From Arthrobacter caoxuetaonis (GTDB taxonomy: Bacteria > Actinomycetota > Actinomycetes > Actinomycetales > Micrococcaceae), in the NCBI RefSeq assembly GCF_023921125.1, contig NZ_CP099467.1, forward strand, positions 124,001-188,000: 64,000 bases of DNA, written 5' to 3'. Shown piece after piece: positions 1 to 7,980 of the stretch. Each line of letters begins with the position of its first letter. Position 1 is the stretch's first letter. Below the pieces are notes generated by a model. The model ran no database searches, was not told the DNA's origin, and saw only the letters and a list, made by a program, of their open reading frames with translations. The translations under genes and the position numbers were made by a program.

Positions 1-13
1 GCATCCTCAATGT

Positions 14-1738
14 CTACGCCCTGCGGACAGCTTCCTCTTCCTTCTTCAGCCAGTTCATCTCGGCCCTGAACCTCTCCGCCTCCCGGTCGTGTTCGGCAGC
101 TTCGTCATTCAGCCCGTTCCTGCGTGCCTTCTCCGCCCGGGCCTGGGCCCTGCTGTTCTCGATGCGCGCCTGCTGCATCGCTTCCCGGAGCGCCTTCGCG
201 GCCTCCCAGCGAGGCTTCTCCGCGGCAGTTATTGACTCCCTGTTCGCCTTCGCCCACTGGACGGCCCCTGCAGTGTCCGTGAAGAGTCCTTCGTCCTGTG
301 CTGCCAATGAGGCGCGCACGATCCATCCCCATTCCTGGCCGCGGGGGATCCCGGCGGTGGCGAGGTCCTCACCGCGGAGGATGGGAGGGTCGGCCGTAAC
401 GCTTGCTGTCACCTGGAGCCAGTGTCCGGAGATGGGCGGTTTCGCACCGGGCCCGCGGCCGGCAAGGTCCGCATCCACTACCCGCGCCCAGTCTGTGATG
501 GTCGGCCCGTTGCCGTTCTCCCCTGCCAGGTCCCTCATGAGCCGGCGGACAGCCGAAGCCGACGGCGCGGCATCGAACGAGATGTGGCGCATGTGCTCGC
601 GGATCAGCGGGAGGACCTTCTCCCTGACCTCGTTGGGCGCCCCGATCGAGGCAAGGAATTCGTCAGCCGGCCCCACTCCCCCGGCGGCGTGCCCGTGGCT
701 GGTGATGCACCCGTCAGGGCCCTCCTGGCTGTGCTCCGCCTTGCCGACGTCGTGCAGGAGGGTGGCCAGCACGGCTACCCGGCGTTCGGAGGGTTCAGCA
801 CCGTCCCGTTCGGCTGCCTCTGCTGCGGCATCGGCGGACAGGCCCAGGTGTACGTCAACAGCCCCCTCGGGGTGCCAGAGGGGATCCTGGGGGTATCCGC
901 GGACGTCAGCCAGCGCCGGGAAGCTCTCGGCTATTCCAGTCTGGTAAAGCGCCTCCAGGCCGCGGGAGGGCCTGCGTCCGAGGGTGACGAGCTTGTTGAA
1001 TTCCTTCCACAGCCTCTCTTTCGGCAGCTGGGCGATCGAGCCCTTCATGGACCGGCACAGCTCAATGGTCTCCTGGGCGATGTCCAGGTCGAAGCGCGCG
1101 GCGAACTGGACGGCCCTCAGCGGCCTCAGCGGGTCATCCCGAAAAGTCTCCTCCCGCGTATGCCGCAGGATCCGGTCCTCCAGGTCCTTCCGTCCGCCGA
1201 ACGGATCAATCAGTTCACCGGTGTACGGATCCCAGCCCATGGAGTTCATCGTGTAGTCCCGGCGTGCGAACGCTTCCTCAAGGGTGATGTCCGGATCCAG
1301 CTCGACCTCGAACCCGCGGTGCCCCTCTCCGGTCTTGGAGTCGCGCCTGGGCACGGATACGTCGAAGTCCTGGCCGCCGATGCGGGTGGTGAGCACACCG
1401 AACGAGGCCCCGGCCTCCTGGACTCTTCCGGGGAGTGCTTCCTGCAGGGCCTGCGGTGCGGTGCCGTGGACTTCGATGTCGATGTCCTTGAAGGCGACCG
1501 GCTCCCCGGTCTCCAGGGAGAGCAGCGCGTCGCGGACCGATCCACCGACGATGAGGGGGCGTCCCCCGGTATCCCGGCAGGCGTCGAGGACTGCCCAGGC
1601 TTCCGGCGTCAGATCCATCAGCCCGGGCAGGACAGTGCCGCCTGCACCGACACCGACGGAAGATTCGGCGTGGACTGACGGTGCGTACTGGCCTCCGGCG
1701 GGGATGCCGGCCGGCTGGCGTCTGGGGCTGTTTCTCAC
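14..1738 (-). CDS. cca: CCA-adding tRNA nucleotidyltransferase with HD domain
   Basis: Adds or repairs the 3' CCA of tRNAs using CTP and ATP. Seen: the nucleotidyltransferase head GGSVRDALL with the metal-binding pair DIDIEV, then RRDYTMNSM, DPFGG and the RDDPLRPLRA helix. An HD motif (LLHDVGKAEH) follows in the C-terminal half. The GTG start at 1738 is chosen because it follows a GAGGC ribosome site just after a class A promoter element. It gives about 574 residues, longer than the usual 400-480. The extra length includes an N-terminal tag (RQPAGIPAGGQYAP...HAES) shared with unrelated proteins in this window, and a Lys/Glu-rich C-terminal coiled coil. Most tRNA genes here lack an encoded CCA, so the enzyme has obvious local substrates. 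A poly(A) polymerase role is the main alternative. Confidence 0.9.
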   Translation of the reverse strand: MRNSPRRQPAGIPAGGQYAPSVHAESSVGVGAGGTVLPGLMDLTPEAWAVLDACRDTGGRPLIVGGSVRDALLSLETGEPVAFKDIDIEVHGTAPQALQEALPGRVQEAGASFGVLTTRIGGQDFDVSVPRRDSKTGEGHRGFEVELDPDITLEEAFARRDYTMNSMGWDPYTGELIDPFGGRKDLEDRILRHTREETFRDDPLRPLRAVQFAARFDLDIAQETIELCRSMKGSIAQLPKERLWKEFNKLVTLGRRPSRGLEALYQTGIAESFPALADVRGYPQDPLWHPEGAVDVHLGLSADAAAEAAERDGAEPSERRVAVLATLLHDVGKAEHSQEGPDGCITSHGHAAGGVGPADEFLASIGAPNEVREKVLPLIREHMRHISFDAAPSASAVRRLMRDLAGENGNGPTITDWARVVDADLAGRGPGAKPPISGHWLQVTASVTADPPILRGEDLATAGIPRGQEWGWIVRASLAAQDEGLFTDTAGAVQWAKANRESITAAEKPRWEAAKALREAMQQARIENSRAQARAEKARRNGLNDEAAEHDREAERFRAEMNWLKKEEEAVRRA

Positions 1739-1744
1739 GCCTCT

Positions 1745-1772
1745 ACTGTGTGCGGCTGGAGGCCCTTCCGCC
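1745..1772 (-). promoter_or_regulatory. Class A promoter element, variant, for cca
   Basis: Minus strand reads CCGCACACAGTAGAGGC and then the GTG start of cca. It has the CACAG form of the core rather than CACATAG. The -35-like part is weak here. Confidence 0.6.
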
Positions 1773-1882
1773 CAGGCAGGGTGCCGGCTGCGCGAAACCG
1801 GCTTCAGCCGCACACAGGAGGACACCTGGCCCCGTGGACGGAACTTTCTCCGCCGGGCCGGGATCAACGTGAAGGCAGACGG

Positions 1883-2614
1883 TCAGAGGCTCTCGGCGAC
1901 GGCGCCCAGGGCAGCTGCCCAGCTGAAGGCGGTCACGGCAGCGAAGCCCAGCAGCCACAGCGGCGACGGGATCATGGTCTGCCGGAACAGGATGTAGGCA
2001 TCGGAGCTTTCCAGCTCGGTCCTGCGCCTGAAATGAACGTGGATGACTTTACCAAGGTCGCGTACCGCCCCGACGAGCAGGGCCACGCCCAGGACAAGGG
2101 TGGTGTGCCCGAGGAAAACCGGCCCGGCAAACAGCACCAGCAGGACGGACACCGCCAGGACTGACCCCAGGATCAGGAAGCCTTCAGCGTTGCGGATGAG
2201 CAGTATCGTCACCGCAAGGAGTATGCAGCTGGCAGAGAGCGCGGCTGAGGACCATCCGTGGACACCGGCCCAGACGAGCGCAGCACCTGTGACGGCCGGC
2301 GCCGGGTAGCCCCAGAACGCCGACCAGACAGCGCGTATGCCGCCGCGCCCGTACGTGTTCGTGGTGCCCCCGTGGTTCAGGTGCAGCTTGATCCCGGTCA
2401 CCACCTGAAACGTCATGAGCGCTGCGACTGCGTGGCCAAGTTCGTGGACCACGGTGGTGAACATCCCGAAGTACTTCCAGGTCCGTGCAGGCACGGCGAG
2501 GGCGGACGCGGCAAGGAGGATGAGGACGAGCTCCAGGATGGTGATTTCGGGGGCTGCGGACTGTGCGAAACCGGAGATGATCCGGTCCCGCACGAGTTCA
2601 GCCAGTCCGGTCAT
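1883..2614 (-). CDS. M50-family membrane metallopeptidase-like protein
   Basis: A 243-residue integral membrane protein. The motif VVHELGHAVAAL carries the HExxH zinc-binding signature inside a hydrophobic segment, as in site-2-type (M50) proteases. Five or six further hydrophobic stretches follow. M50 proteases cleave substrates within the membrane, often anti-sigma factors. The substrate here is unknown, but an element-borne sigma factor lies 10 kb away. The ATG overlaps the stop of the upstream gene (ATGA), so the two are translationally coupled. A second conserved Asp motif of S2P proteases is not clear, so catalysis is inferred from HELGH only. Confidence 0.7.
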   Translation of the reverse strand: MTGLAELVRDRIISGFAQSAAPEITILELVLILLAASALAVPARTWKYFGMFTTVVHELGHAVAALMTFQVVTGIKLHLNHGGTTNTYGRGGIRAVWSAFWGYPAPAVTGAALVWAGVHGWSSAALSASCILLAVTILLIRNAEGFLILGSVLAVSVLLVLFAGPVFLGHTTLVLGVALLVGAVRDLGKVIHVHFRRRTELESSDAYILFRQTMIPSPLWLLGFAAVTAFSWAAALGAVAESL

Positions 2615-3030
2615 GCGCGTACGAGGCTGACGTAGCCCCGGCTGTCCCGGTTGATGATGTATTCGGTGCCGCGAAGGATGATGTGGTCGCCGTCCTCGAC
2701 GAGGATCCCTTCCCGTTCGGCCTGCTTGTGGGCGGTGAGGGCGACGTCGTTGGTGTTCATCCAGGCGACCGGGCCGTTGACGCGCGGACCGTCCTGCACG
2801 ATGCGGTGGTAGCTGCCTTCTTCCCAGCCGCCGACACTGTAGGTGCGGAAGAGCTCGGTGCCGCGGTGGGTGGTGTAGTACATCTTCAGCTGCGGGCCGT
2901 TGAAGTGGTCCTGGCTGAACAGTGCCTGCGGGATGCCCGAGTTGGGTTCGCCGTCGTCGTACGTGTACGGGTCCGCGTCATTGATGACTAGGAGTTCGTC
3001 CAGATTCAGTGCGGCCTTGGTGCTAGTCAT
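2611..3030 (-). CDS. Hypothetical protein, 139 aa, coupled to M50 protease
   Basis: I recognise no family. The protein is acidic in its first third and has a C-terminal segment resembling a small beta fold (GDHIILRGTEYIINRDSRGYV). The ATG at 3030 follows a GAGG site and lies about 50 nt downstream of a class A promoter element. Its TGA overlaps the ATG of the protease gene, so they form a two-gene operon. Confidence 0.75.
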   Translation of the reverse strand: MTSTKAALNLDELLVINDADPYTYDDGEPNSGIPQALFSQDHFNGPQLKMYYTTHRGTELFRTYSVGGWEEGSYHRIVQDGPRVNGPVAWMNTNDVALTAHKQAEREGILVEDGDHIILRGTEYIINRDSRGYVSLVRA

Positions 3031-3080
3031 TGTCTTAATCCTCGTCTCGGGGTCCGGTGCGGTGTTCCGCTCCACATCAC

Positions 3081-3112
3081 CTATGTGTGCGGCAGCGGTG
3101 GATTCTGTCCCC
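3081..3112 (-). promoter_or_regulatory. Class A promoter element (minus) for the 2611-3030 operon
   Basis: Core GCCGCACACATAG on the minus strand with GGGGACAG 16-19 nt upstream. It is one half of a divergent promoter pair. Confidence 0.7.
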
Positions 3113-3131
3113 GCCGGGAACTTTTGTGTGC

Positions 3132-3163
3132 GGTGAAAGGGACCCGGGCCTCCGCACACATAG
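3132..3163 (+). promoter_or_regulatory. Class A promoter element (plus) for 3197-4188
   Basis: Plus-strand copy: GGTGAAAG, then TCCGCACACATAG with the standard spacing. It shows that the element is directional: the next plus-strand gene starts 34 nt downstream. Confidence 0.75.
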
Positions 3164-3196
3164 GAGGCAACGACCCGTTCAACGAAAGGCCCTCCG

Positions 3197-3445
3197 ATGT
3201 CCCAGCTGCCTCCGCTGCAGATTCCTCCGCGGGTTCCGCCGGAAACAGAAGACGTCCAGGCGCTGAAAGACCGTGTCCTTGAGCTGGAAGAGCTGGCGTT
3301 CCGCCGCGGCCGCGGGCTTCACATCCTGCACCGGCACCTCCGCACGGGCGGCACCGACCACGCCATCCTGATCGGCATCGTCGAGAACACCCTGACCGGC
3401 ACCAGTCCGGCCAGCGTCGCGGAAACCCGGGCGGCAGCCCAGTGA
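3197..3445 (+). CDS. Hypothetical protein, 82 aa
   Basis: Small protein with a Pro-rich N-terminus (about residues 1-18), then a charged helix (VQALKDRVLELEELAFRR) with a coiled-coil pattern. No family recognised. It is first in a two-gene plus-strand operon. Its TGA overlaps the GTG start of the next gene (GTGA). Confidence 0.7.
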   Translation: MSQLPPLQIPPRVPPETEDVQALKDRVLELEELAFRRGRGLHILHRHLRTGGTDHAILIGIVENTLTGTSPASVAETRAAAQ

Positions 3446-4188
3446 CACGCAACAGCGAATACCTGCTCCCGGACGGGTCACCGCGGTACGGCATCAGGAT
3501 CGAAGAAACCGCCCGGGCAACGGAACCGGCCGCCGCCCTCCCGCCACTGGGCCTGCCCGCAGATCTTGTAGCGGAAGCATCCGGCCTGGACCTCACCCAG
3601 CTCCGCGCCGCAATCGACCTCCGCTACGCCCAGGCGTGGGCGGATGAGCCCGATGACCGGATCAGGGAATGGCGGGACGAGCACCCACGGGAAGCTTTAG
3701 AGGCCATCGCGCTTATCCTGAGCGTCCTCGGCCGCACGACCAGCCGCTGGATGAGCATGGCCTTCATCAACGAGGGCGAAGTGCTGCGTCCGGTCCTCAA
3801 GCGCCGCAGGGAAGCCCGGACAGGGGCGTTTCGCGGCAAGGCCGGCCTGCTCGCGCGGGTGGCCCTGTTCCTCGCCCCGATAGCAGCCCTGGTCCAGGGC
3901 GCCGGCACGGAAGTCGTCTCCCCGCTCGTCGTTCTGTTCCTGGTTGCCCGCGTTCCTCTCCGCGAAGGCGCCCGGGAGGCGAAGAGGATCCACCCTGTCC
4001 CGGAAATCCAGTCCGGCGGGCTCTACGAACTCCGGGAGGACCTGATGAACGCCGTCATGGTCTCCTCCCTGCTGCACAAGGGCGAGGAGGTTCCTGACGA
4101 CATCCGGCACGCCGCCGAGCGCGGGTGGCGTCTGGTCCGTCATGCCGCCGCCGGCGTGGATGCCGTCCGGCGGGGCCCGCAGGAGTAA
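3442..4188 (+). CDS. Hypothetical membrane protein, 248 aa
   Basis: The GTG start overlaps the stop of the upstream gene. Two adjacent hydrophobic segments near residues 135-170 (GLLARVALFLAPIAALV and VSPLVVLFLVARV) suggest a hairpin membrane anchor with large soluble N- and C-terminal parts. No known family. It is followed at once by a rho-independent terminator, so it ends the operon. Confidence 0.7.
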   Translation: MTRNSEYLLPDGSPRYGIRIEETARATEPAAALPPLGLPADLVAEASGLDLTQLRAAIDLRYAQAWADEPDDRIREWRDEHPREALEAIALILSVLGRTTSRWMSMAFINEGEVLRPVLKRRREARTGAFRGKAGLLARVALFLAPIAALVQGAGTEVVSPLVVLFLVARVPLREGAREAKRIHPVPEIQSGGLYELREDLMNAVMVSSLLHKGEEVPDDIRHAAERGWRLVRHAAAGVDAVRRGPQE

Positions 4189-4207
4189 CAGCCGCACATA
4201 AGAAAAA

Positions 4208-4237
4208 GCCTCGGAGTCCGTTCACTCCGAGGCTTTT
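4208..4237 (+). terminator. Rho-independent terminator
   Basis: GCCTCGGAGT, a 6-nt loop, ACTCCGAGGC, then TTTT. It ends the 3197-4188 operon. Confidence 0.85.
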
Positions 4238-4535
4238 CTGTACGCCACCACAACGCTTACAACCCCACAACCGGGGACTGGGGTGCCGCTCATCCCCCAA
4301 CGCAGCGACACCAGGAAAGAGGGGGTGGATGATCCCGGCTCGTAACCCCAAAACCGGGATCATCCGTGCGGCTTGCCTTTCCCGTGAGGTACTGGGCGTG
4401 CAGTGATTTAGTCGTTGGCTTGCTGCGGCTCTGTGAACCGCTGCGTGCTGTGAACAAAACACTATGGGCGCACTCCGCAGCCCGGCAAGGCGCCCTGAAA
4501 GAAAGCCATTTGTGAAGATGCCGAATGTGCCGAAA
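4238..4535. other. Gene-free stretch with a long hairpin
   Basis: About 300 nt with no convincing reading frame. It holds an 11-bp inverted repeat (GATGATCCCGG / CCGGGATCATC, about 4330-4366) and a repeated CTGTGAAC near 4430-4455. No class A element, tRNA or terminator T-run is attached to the hairpin. Confidence 0.5.
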
Positions 4536-4562
4536 GGCCCCGGATGGTTATCATCCGGGGCC
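4536..4562 (-). terminator. Rho-independent terminator for 4575-5616 operon
   Basis: Perfect 11-bp stem (GGCCCCGGATG / CATCCGGGGCC) with a 5-nt loop. On the minus strand it is followed by TTTC. Confidence 0.8.
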
Positions 4563-4574
4563 TTACATCTGGTT

Positions 4575-4997
4575 CTAGGCTGCTGCGGCTGTCTCGACGT
4601 CCTGGTTGCGGCCCCACACGATCGGGCTGACCGCTTCGGCTGCGACACGCTTGTGCCGGCGGGCCATGAATGCCTCAAGGCCGCTGACCGTGTTCTGGAG
4701 GCGCACGGCCTCGGGCACCCGGCGCCGGCGGACCTCAGGATCCTCCTCGTGGAAACCGGTCAGGTCTTCGCTGTCGATACCGTATTCGTCATCTCCGTAC
4801 ATGGGGGTCACGCGTTCCTTCACGAGCAGGTGGGGGCGCCTTGCGGCGGTGGTGTTGGGCTGGATGCAGGACTTGCACTGTCCCGAGTGGCCCCAGGCGA
4901 CGGTCCCGGGAGCTTCCTTCTTCAGGACACCGCGCGGGCGCATCGGGCGGGAACAGTTGCTGCACTTCTGCAGGTCTTCAGGTTTCTGGAGGCTCAT
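4575..4997 (-). CDS. Small putative zinc-ribbon protein
   Basis: 140 residues. The N-terminal half has two cysteine pairs, CSNC near residue 12 and CKSC near residue 41, consistent with a four-Cys zinc ribbon. The C-terminal half is charged and ends in an Ala run. The ATG overlaps the TAA of the upstream gene (TAATG). Role unknown; a nucleic-acid-binding protein is plausible. Confidence 0.7.
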   Translation of the reverse strand: MSLQKPEDLQKCSNCSRPMRPRGVLKKEAPGTVAWGHSGQCKSCIQPNTTAARRPHLLVKERVTPMYGDDEYGIDSEDLTGFHEEDPEVRRRRVPEAVRLQNTVSGLEAFMARRHKRVAAEAVSPIVWGRNQDVETAAAA

Positions 4998-5377
4998 TAC
5001 CGGGCTCCCTTCGAGTCGATGGCGGAGATGATGGTGCTGATGGGCACGCGGCCTGCCGGGATGAGCCCGCAGGAGGGGACTCCGCGGCGGCGGCGTGCGG
5101 CTTCAAGGTCCCGGCGCAGCGAACTGAGGTAGGCGATGCGGTCCTGGGTGATGAAGCGGTCTTCGGGGTCCCGGCCTGCAGCGAGGTAGTCGCAGGCGCG
5201 GCACTGGTTGTTGCCCCAGCTGGCTGAAGTCCCGGGGTACTGGGAGGCGTCGGTTCCTTCGGGGCGCAGGGCGCGTCCGCAGCTGCAGAAGGTGACGCCG
5301 TCGATGGCGGACTCTTCGTAGTCGCTGTTGCCGAAGCTGCCGGCGGTGCGGTCTTCAACGAGGGTCAGGGTGGTCAT
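4997..5377 (-). CDS. Hypothetical Cys-rich protein, 126 aa
   Basis: Starts MTTLTLVEDR at 5377. It carries CSCG and CRAC pairs, again suggesting a bound zinc, and an Arg-rich helix (SLRRDLEAARRRRG). This pattern resembles the small zinc-ribbon proteins often seen in actinophage genomes. It is the middle gene of a three-gene minus-strand operon. Confidence 0.7.
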   Translation of the reverse strand: MTTLTLVEDRTAGSFGNSDYEESAIDGVTFCSCGRALRPEGTDASQYPGTSASWGNNQCRACDYLAAGRDPEDRFITQDRIAYLSSLRRDLEAARRRRGVPSCGLIPAGRVPISTIISAIDSKGAR

Positions 5378-5388
5378 GGGGGTGGTTC

Positions 5389-5616
5389 CTAGATTTCTGC
5401 GGGCCACTGCGTGCTGGCCAGGATGGTGAGGGTGTTGCGGGCGTATTCCCCAAAGCAGTCCAGTGCGTGCATCCGGCGGCTGGGGCAGGCCCTGGCCGAG
5501 CGGCACTTCTGGTCATGCAGTCCGACCGCCAGCGCGAGAACCGTCTCGTCGTCCACTGTCGCGTAGATGACGGGGCAGGTAACTGCTTCCGCTGTACGGG
5601 TTTGTGTCGATGTCAT
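5389..5616 (-). CDS. Hypothetical protein, 75 aa
   Basis: Short protein with three Cys residues, no family recognised. First gene of the operon driven by the class A element at 5654, with a leader of about 37 nt and an AAGGAG-like site before ATG. Confidence 0.65.
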   Translation of the reverse strand: MTSTQTRTAEAVTCPVIYATVDDETVLALAVGLHDQKCRSARACPSRRMHALDCFGEYARNTLTILASTQWPAEI

Positions 5617-5653
5617 CGGTACTCCTTGGTGAATCGGTGAGGCTTGATGTTCC

Positions 5654-5684
5654 CTATGTGTGCGGCGCCGCAAGGAACTCTCAC
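5654..5684 (-). promoter_or_regulatory. Class A promoter element
   Basis: Near-consensus copy: GGTGAGAGTT followed by GCCGCACACATAG on the minus strand. It drives the 5616-4575 operon. Confidence 0.8.
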
Positions 5685-5700
5685 CGCCCCCGAAACAGGA

Positions 5701-5728
5701 CAGCCCGCCCGGAAACCCGGACGGGCTG
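5701..5728 (-). terminator. Terminator after the BI-1-like gene
   Basis: 12-bp GC-rich stem (CAGCCCGTCCGG / CCGGGCGGGCTG) with a GTTT loop, just past the stop at 5751 on the minus strand. The T-run is weak. Confidence 0.65.
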
Positions 5729-5750
5729 CTGGCTGGCGGGACTCAGCCGG

Positions 5751-6488
5751 CTAGTCGTCGCCGCGCAGGATCGCCAGGAGGCGGAGGATCTCCATGTACA
5801 GCCAGACGAGGGTGACCATGAGCCCGAAAGCCGAGGTCCACGAGTGCTTTTCGTCTGCGCCGCCGCGGATGGCGTCCTCGATCTCGGTGAAGTCGACGAT
5901 GAGGGAAAAGCCGGCCATGCCGATCGCCAAGACGCCGATAATCGCGCCCAGCGGGATGCCCATGACCTCAAGGCCGTCCATGCCCCACTGGTTCGTCAGC
6001 ACACCCGTGGCCATGAGGACAATGTTGATCAGGCTGTAGACGATCAAGCCGATCATTGCGTAGATCAGGAAGCGGACTGACTTCGGTGTGGCGCGCACCT
6101 TCCCTGAACGGAAGAGGAACAGTGCCACTGAGAAGACGGCCAGGGAGCCGATGACCGCCTGTACGGCGATGCCGGGGTACAGCGAATCAAGCTTGCCTGA
6201 GATGGCACCGAGCGCGAGGCCTTCGAACCCGGAGTAGGCCAGGATCAGCGGGGGCGAGACGCGCCGCTTGAAGATGTTGACCATGCCGAGGGCGAATCCA
6301 ACGAGGGCACCCACCAGATACAGACCCGGGTTCATCCAGCCGAAGACGGCGCCGGCGGCCAGGACTGCCAGGCAGGGCAGTGTCTTCCTCAGGACGTCGT
6401 CGTAGGTCATGGCCCGGCCGGTCGCATTGCCTGCGTCGGCCAGGAAGTCGGTGCGGCTTAAGACGGGGTTTCCGCCTGATATGCTCAA
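5751..6488 (-). CDS. Bax inhibitor-1 / YccA-like membrane protein
   Basis: About 245 residues with seven hydrophobic segments. It matches the actinobacterial Bax-inhibitor-1-like family: the N-terminal phrase NPV..R..F, MTYDDVL before the first helix, and a C-terminal membrane-Asp pattern (SLIVDFTEIEDAI). Such proteins are proposed cation leak channels or modulators of membrane proteases. A TTG start at 6488 is chosen because GGAG lies 8 nt upstream and no ATG precedes the conserved N-terminal phrase. It is a single gene between a class A element and a terminator. Role on this element unknown. Confidence 0.8.
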   Translation of the reverse strand: MSISGGNPVLSRTDFLADAGNATGRAMTYDDVLRKTLPCLAVLAAGAVFGWMNPGLYLVGALVGFALGMVNIFKRRVSPPLILAYSGFEGLALGAISGKLDSLYPGIAVQAVIGSLAVFSVALFLFRSGKVRATPKSVRFLIYAMIGLIVYSLINIVLMATGVLTNQWGMDGLEVMGIPLGAIIGVLAIGMAGFSLIVDFTEIEDAIRGGADEKHSWTSAFGLMVTLVWLYMEILRLLAILRGDD

Positions 6489-6551
6489 GGTTTCTCCAGT
6501 GATTGTTCGGCATCCGGCCGCCGGGCCAGGGCGTAGGTGCCCCGGCACTTA

Positions 6552-6585
6552 CTATGTGTGCGGCGGCCGGATGAAATGGCTGAGG
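6552..6585 (-). promoter_or_regulatory. Class A promoter element, weak -35
   Basis: Exact GCCGCACACATAG core, but the upstream GGNGAGA is not recognisable. The leader to the TTG start is about 60 nt. Confidence 0.55.
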
Positions 6586-6588
6586 CCC

Positions 6589-7530
6589 CTACACGCCCGG
6601 GTCGAAGATGTCGTCGTAGTAGATCTCGAACGTCAGGTCCGGGTCATGGAATCCTTCGACGGCCTGCGTCCCGATGGGGCCGGTCCTGTTGGTGGTCCGA
6701 ATCCTCGTTCCTTCCTGCAGGTTCTCCGGCAGGTTCGTTTCGAATTCGTCCAGGCCCTGGCCCAGGTCATCGCGGCGGGTTTTGGTCATGTCGGCGGCCA
6801 CGATGAAGGAGTACGGGGTGTCCGGGTGCGCATCGCCGAGGGATTCGCCCCTGATGGTGGACGCGTAGGTGTAGCCGACGAGGCTTGCGAACTGGTTCCG
6901 CTCGTCCTCGCTCAGCGGGCGGCTGGCCTGGATGCGCATCGCGTAGGGGGTTCCCGCGAACACTCCGGGGCGCCGGCGGTGGAAGACAGTGCCGTCCTCA
7001 TCAATGACCTTGTCGAAGACCTGCCCTGACTGCAGGCGGGGGTCCGAGACCGGCACCGGAGTTTCGATGCCGTCGGGCAGCAGGCGGGAAGCAAGTTCGG
7101 CGAGTTCCTCCTCGGTGGCGAAGGTGCTCTCAGCTTCGTTCGGGTAGTCCATGGGGCTGGCAGCTGCGACCCTGGCCAGCGCATTGGCTTCCTCGATCCT
7201 GCCTGCCTCGCGCAGCTCCTGTTCGAGGACGGTTACGGTCCGTGCGTCGGAGGCGCCGTAGCCGCGGTCGCGGTGCAGGATCCGATCGGCAGCTTCCTCG
7301 ATGCTCCTGTCGCTGAAGTCCAGGCCAGCGTTGAGTACGTCGATGAGTTCCTCGGTCTGGTCGACGCTTAACCGGCCGTTGAGTCCGTAGGCGCGCAGCC
7401 GGCCCCTGACGTAGGCGGGATTGACGGCCAGGCGGGCCAGGGTGATGTTGGGTTCTGAGTGTTCCGTGCCCGCGAATTGACCCCCGGTGGGAATTCCTTC
7501 GGGCTGGCGTTTCTGAATGAGAGGTGTCAT
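6589..7530 (-). CDS. Hypothetical protein with shared N-terminal tag, 313 aa
   Basis: Starts MTPLIQKRQPEGIPTGGQFA and continues with HSEPNITL, the same N-terminal peptide as the CCA enzyme and the 8451-9296 protein. The rest is a soluble acidic protein of unknown fold. A helical middle (about residues 50-130) is followed by a beta-rich C-terminal part rich in Tyr and Asp. The ATG lies 8 nt after a CCGCACACAG element with a GAGGC site between. Confidence 0.75.
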   Translation of the reverse strand: MTPLIQKRQPEGIPTGGQFAGTEHSEPNITLARLAVNPAYVRGRLRAYGLNGRLSVDQTEELIDVLNAGLDFSDRSIEEAADRILHRDRGYGASDARTVTVLEQELREAGRIEEANALARVAAASPMDYPNEAESTFATEEELAELASRLLPDGIETPVPVSDPRLQSGQVFDKVIDEDGTVFHRRRPGVFAGTPYAMRIQASRPLSEDERNQFASLVGYTYASTIRGESLGDAHPDTPYSFIVAADMTKTRRDDLGQGLDEFETNLPENLQEGTRIRTTNRTGPIGTQAVEGFHDPDLTFEIYYDDIFDPGV

Positions 7531-7537
7531 GCCTCTT

Positions 7538-7565
7538 CTGTGTGCGGCCGGGCACGAAAAAGCGC
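7538..7565 (-). promoter_or_regulatory. Class A promoter element, CACAG variant
   Basis: CCGCACACAGAAGAGGC then ATG. Same arrangement as at cca: core, ribosome site and start codon packed into about 20 nt. Confidence 0.6.
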
Positions 7566-7587
7566 CCCGCAGCTGCAGGGCGCTTTC
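7559..7587 (-). terminator. Terminator after secE
   Basis: AAAGCGCCC stem, a 10-nt loop and GGGGCGCTTTTT on the minus strand. Just downstream of the secE stop at 7598. Confidence 0.8.
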
Positions 7588-7597
7588 CGTCAGGGTG

Positions 7598-7870
7598 TTA
7601 CTGCTCGCCGCCGCTGCTGAAGACCAGCGAGGACAGTGAGCCGAACAAGAGGTCCAGGCCGGTGATGAGCAGGATCATGACGGCCACGAAGGCCAGCACG
7701 ATGCCCGTCATTTTGAACAGCTCACCGCGGGTCGGTTTCACAACCTTGCGCAGTTCGCCGATCACCTGGCGGATGTAGAGGATCACTGCTCCGAAGAATC
7801 CGCGCTTCCCGTCCTTGGAGGGAACTCCGATCCGGGCCGGCTGCTCTTCGGCTTCCAGTGTCTGGGTCAT
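7598..7870 (-). CDS. secE: Preprotein translocase subunit SecE
   Basis: 90 residues with one C-terminal membrane helix. The SecE signature is clear: an amphipathic helix (FGAVILYIRQVIGELRKV) followed by VVKPTRGEL and then a hydrophobic helix (FVAVMILLITGLDLLFGSL). SecE clamps SecY and is essential for Sec export. In chromosomes it normally sits beside nusG; here it is alone, with its own class A promoter and terminator. SecY and SecG are encoded 31 kb away in this window, so the core translocon set is complete. Confidence 0.9.
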   Translation of the reverse strand: MTQTLEAEEQPARIGVPSKDGKRGFFGAVILYIRQVIGELRKVVKPTRGELFKMTGIVLAFVAVMILLITGLDLLFGSLSSLVFSSGGEQ

Positions 7871-7932
7871 TCGGGGTGGTCCTTGCTGTTGGCGTTGTGC
7901 CGGCACCTTGGGGGTGCAGGGCTTCTCGGTGT

Positions 7933-7964
7933 CTATGTGTGCGGCAGGGCAGGGAAAGCTCCCC
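7933..7964 (-). promoter_or_regulatory. Class A promoter element for secE
   Basis: GGGGAGCTTT then GCCGCACACATAG, spacing as in the consensus. The leader to secE is about 60 nt. Confidence 0.75.
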
Positions 7965-7980
7965 GCCCCGCCGCTGCTGC

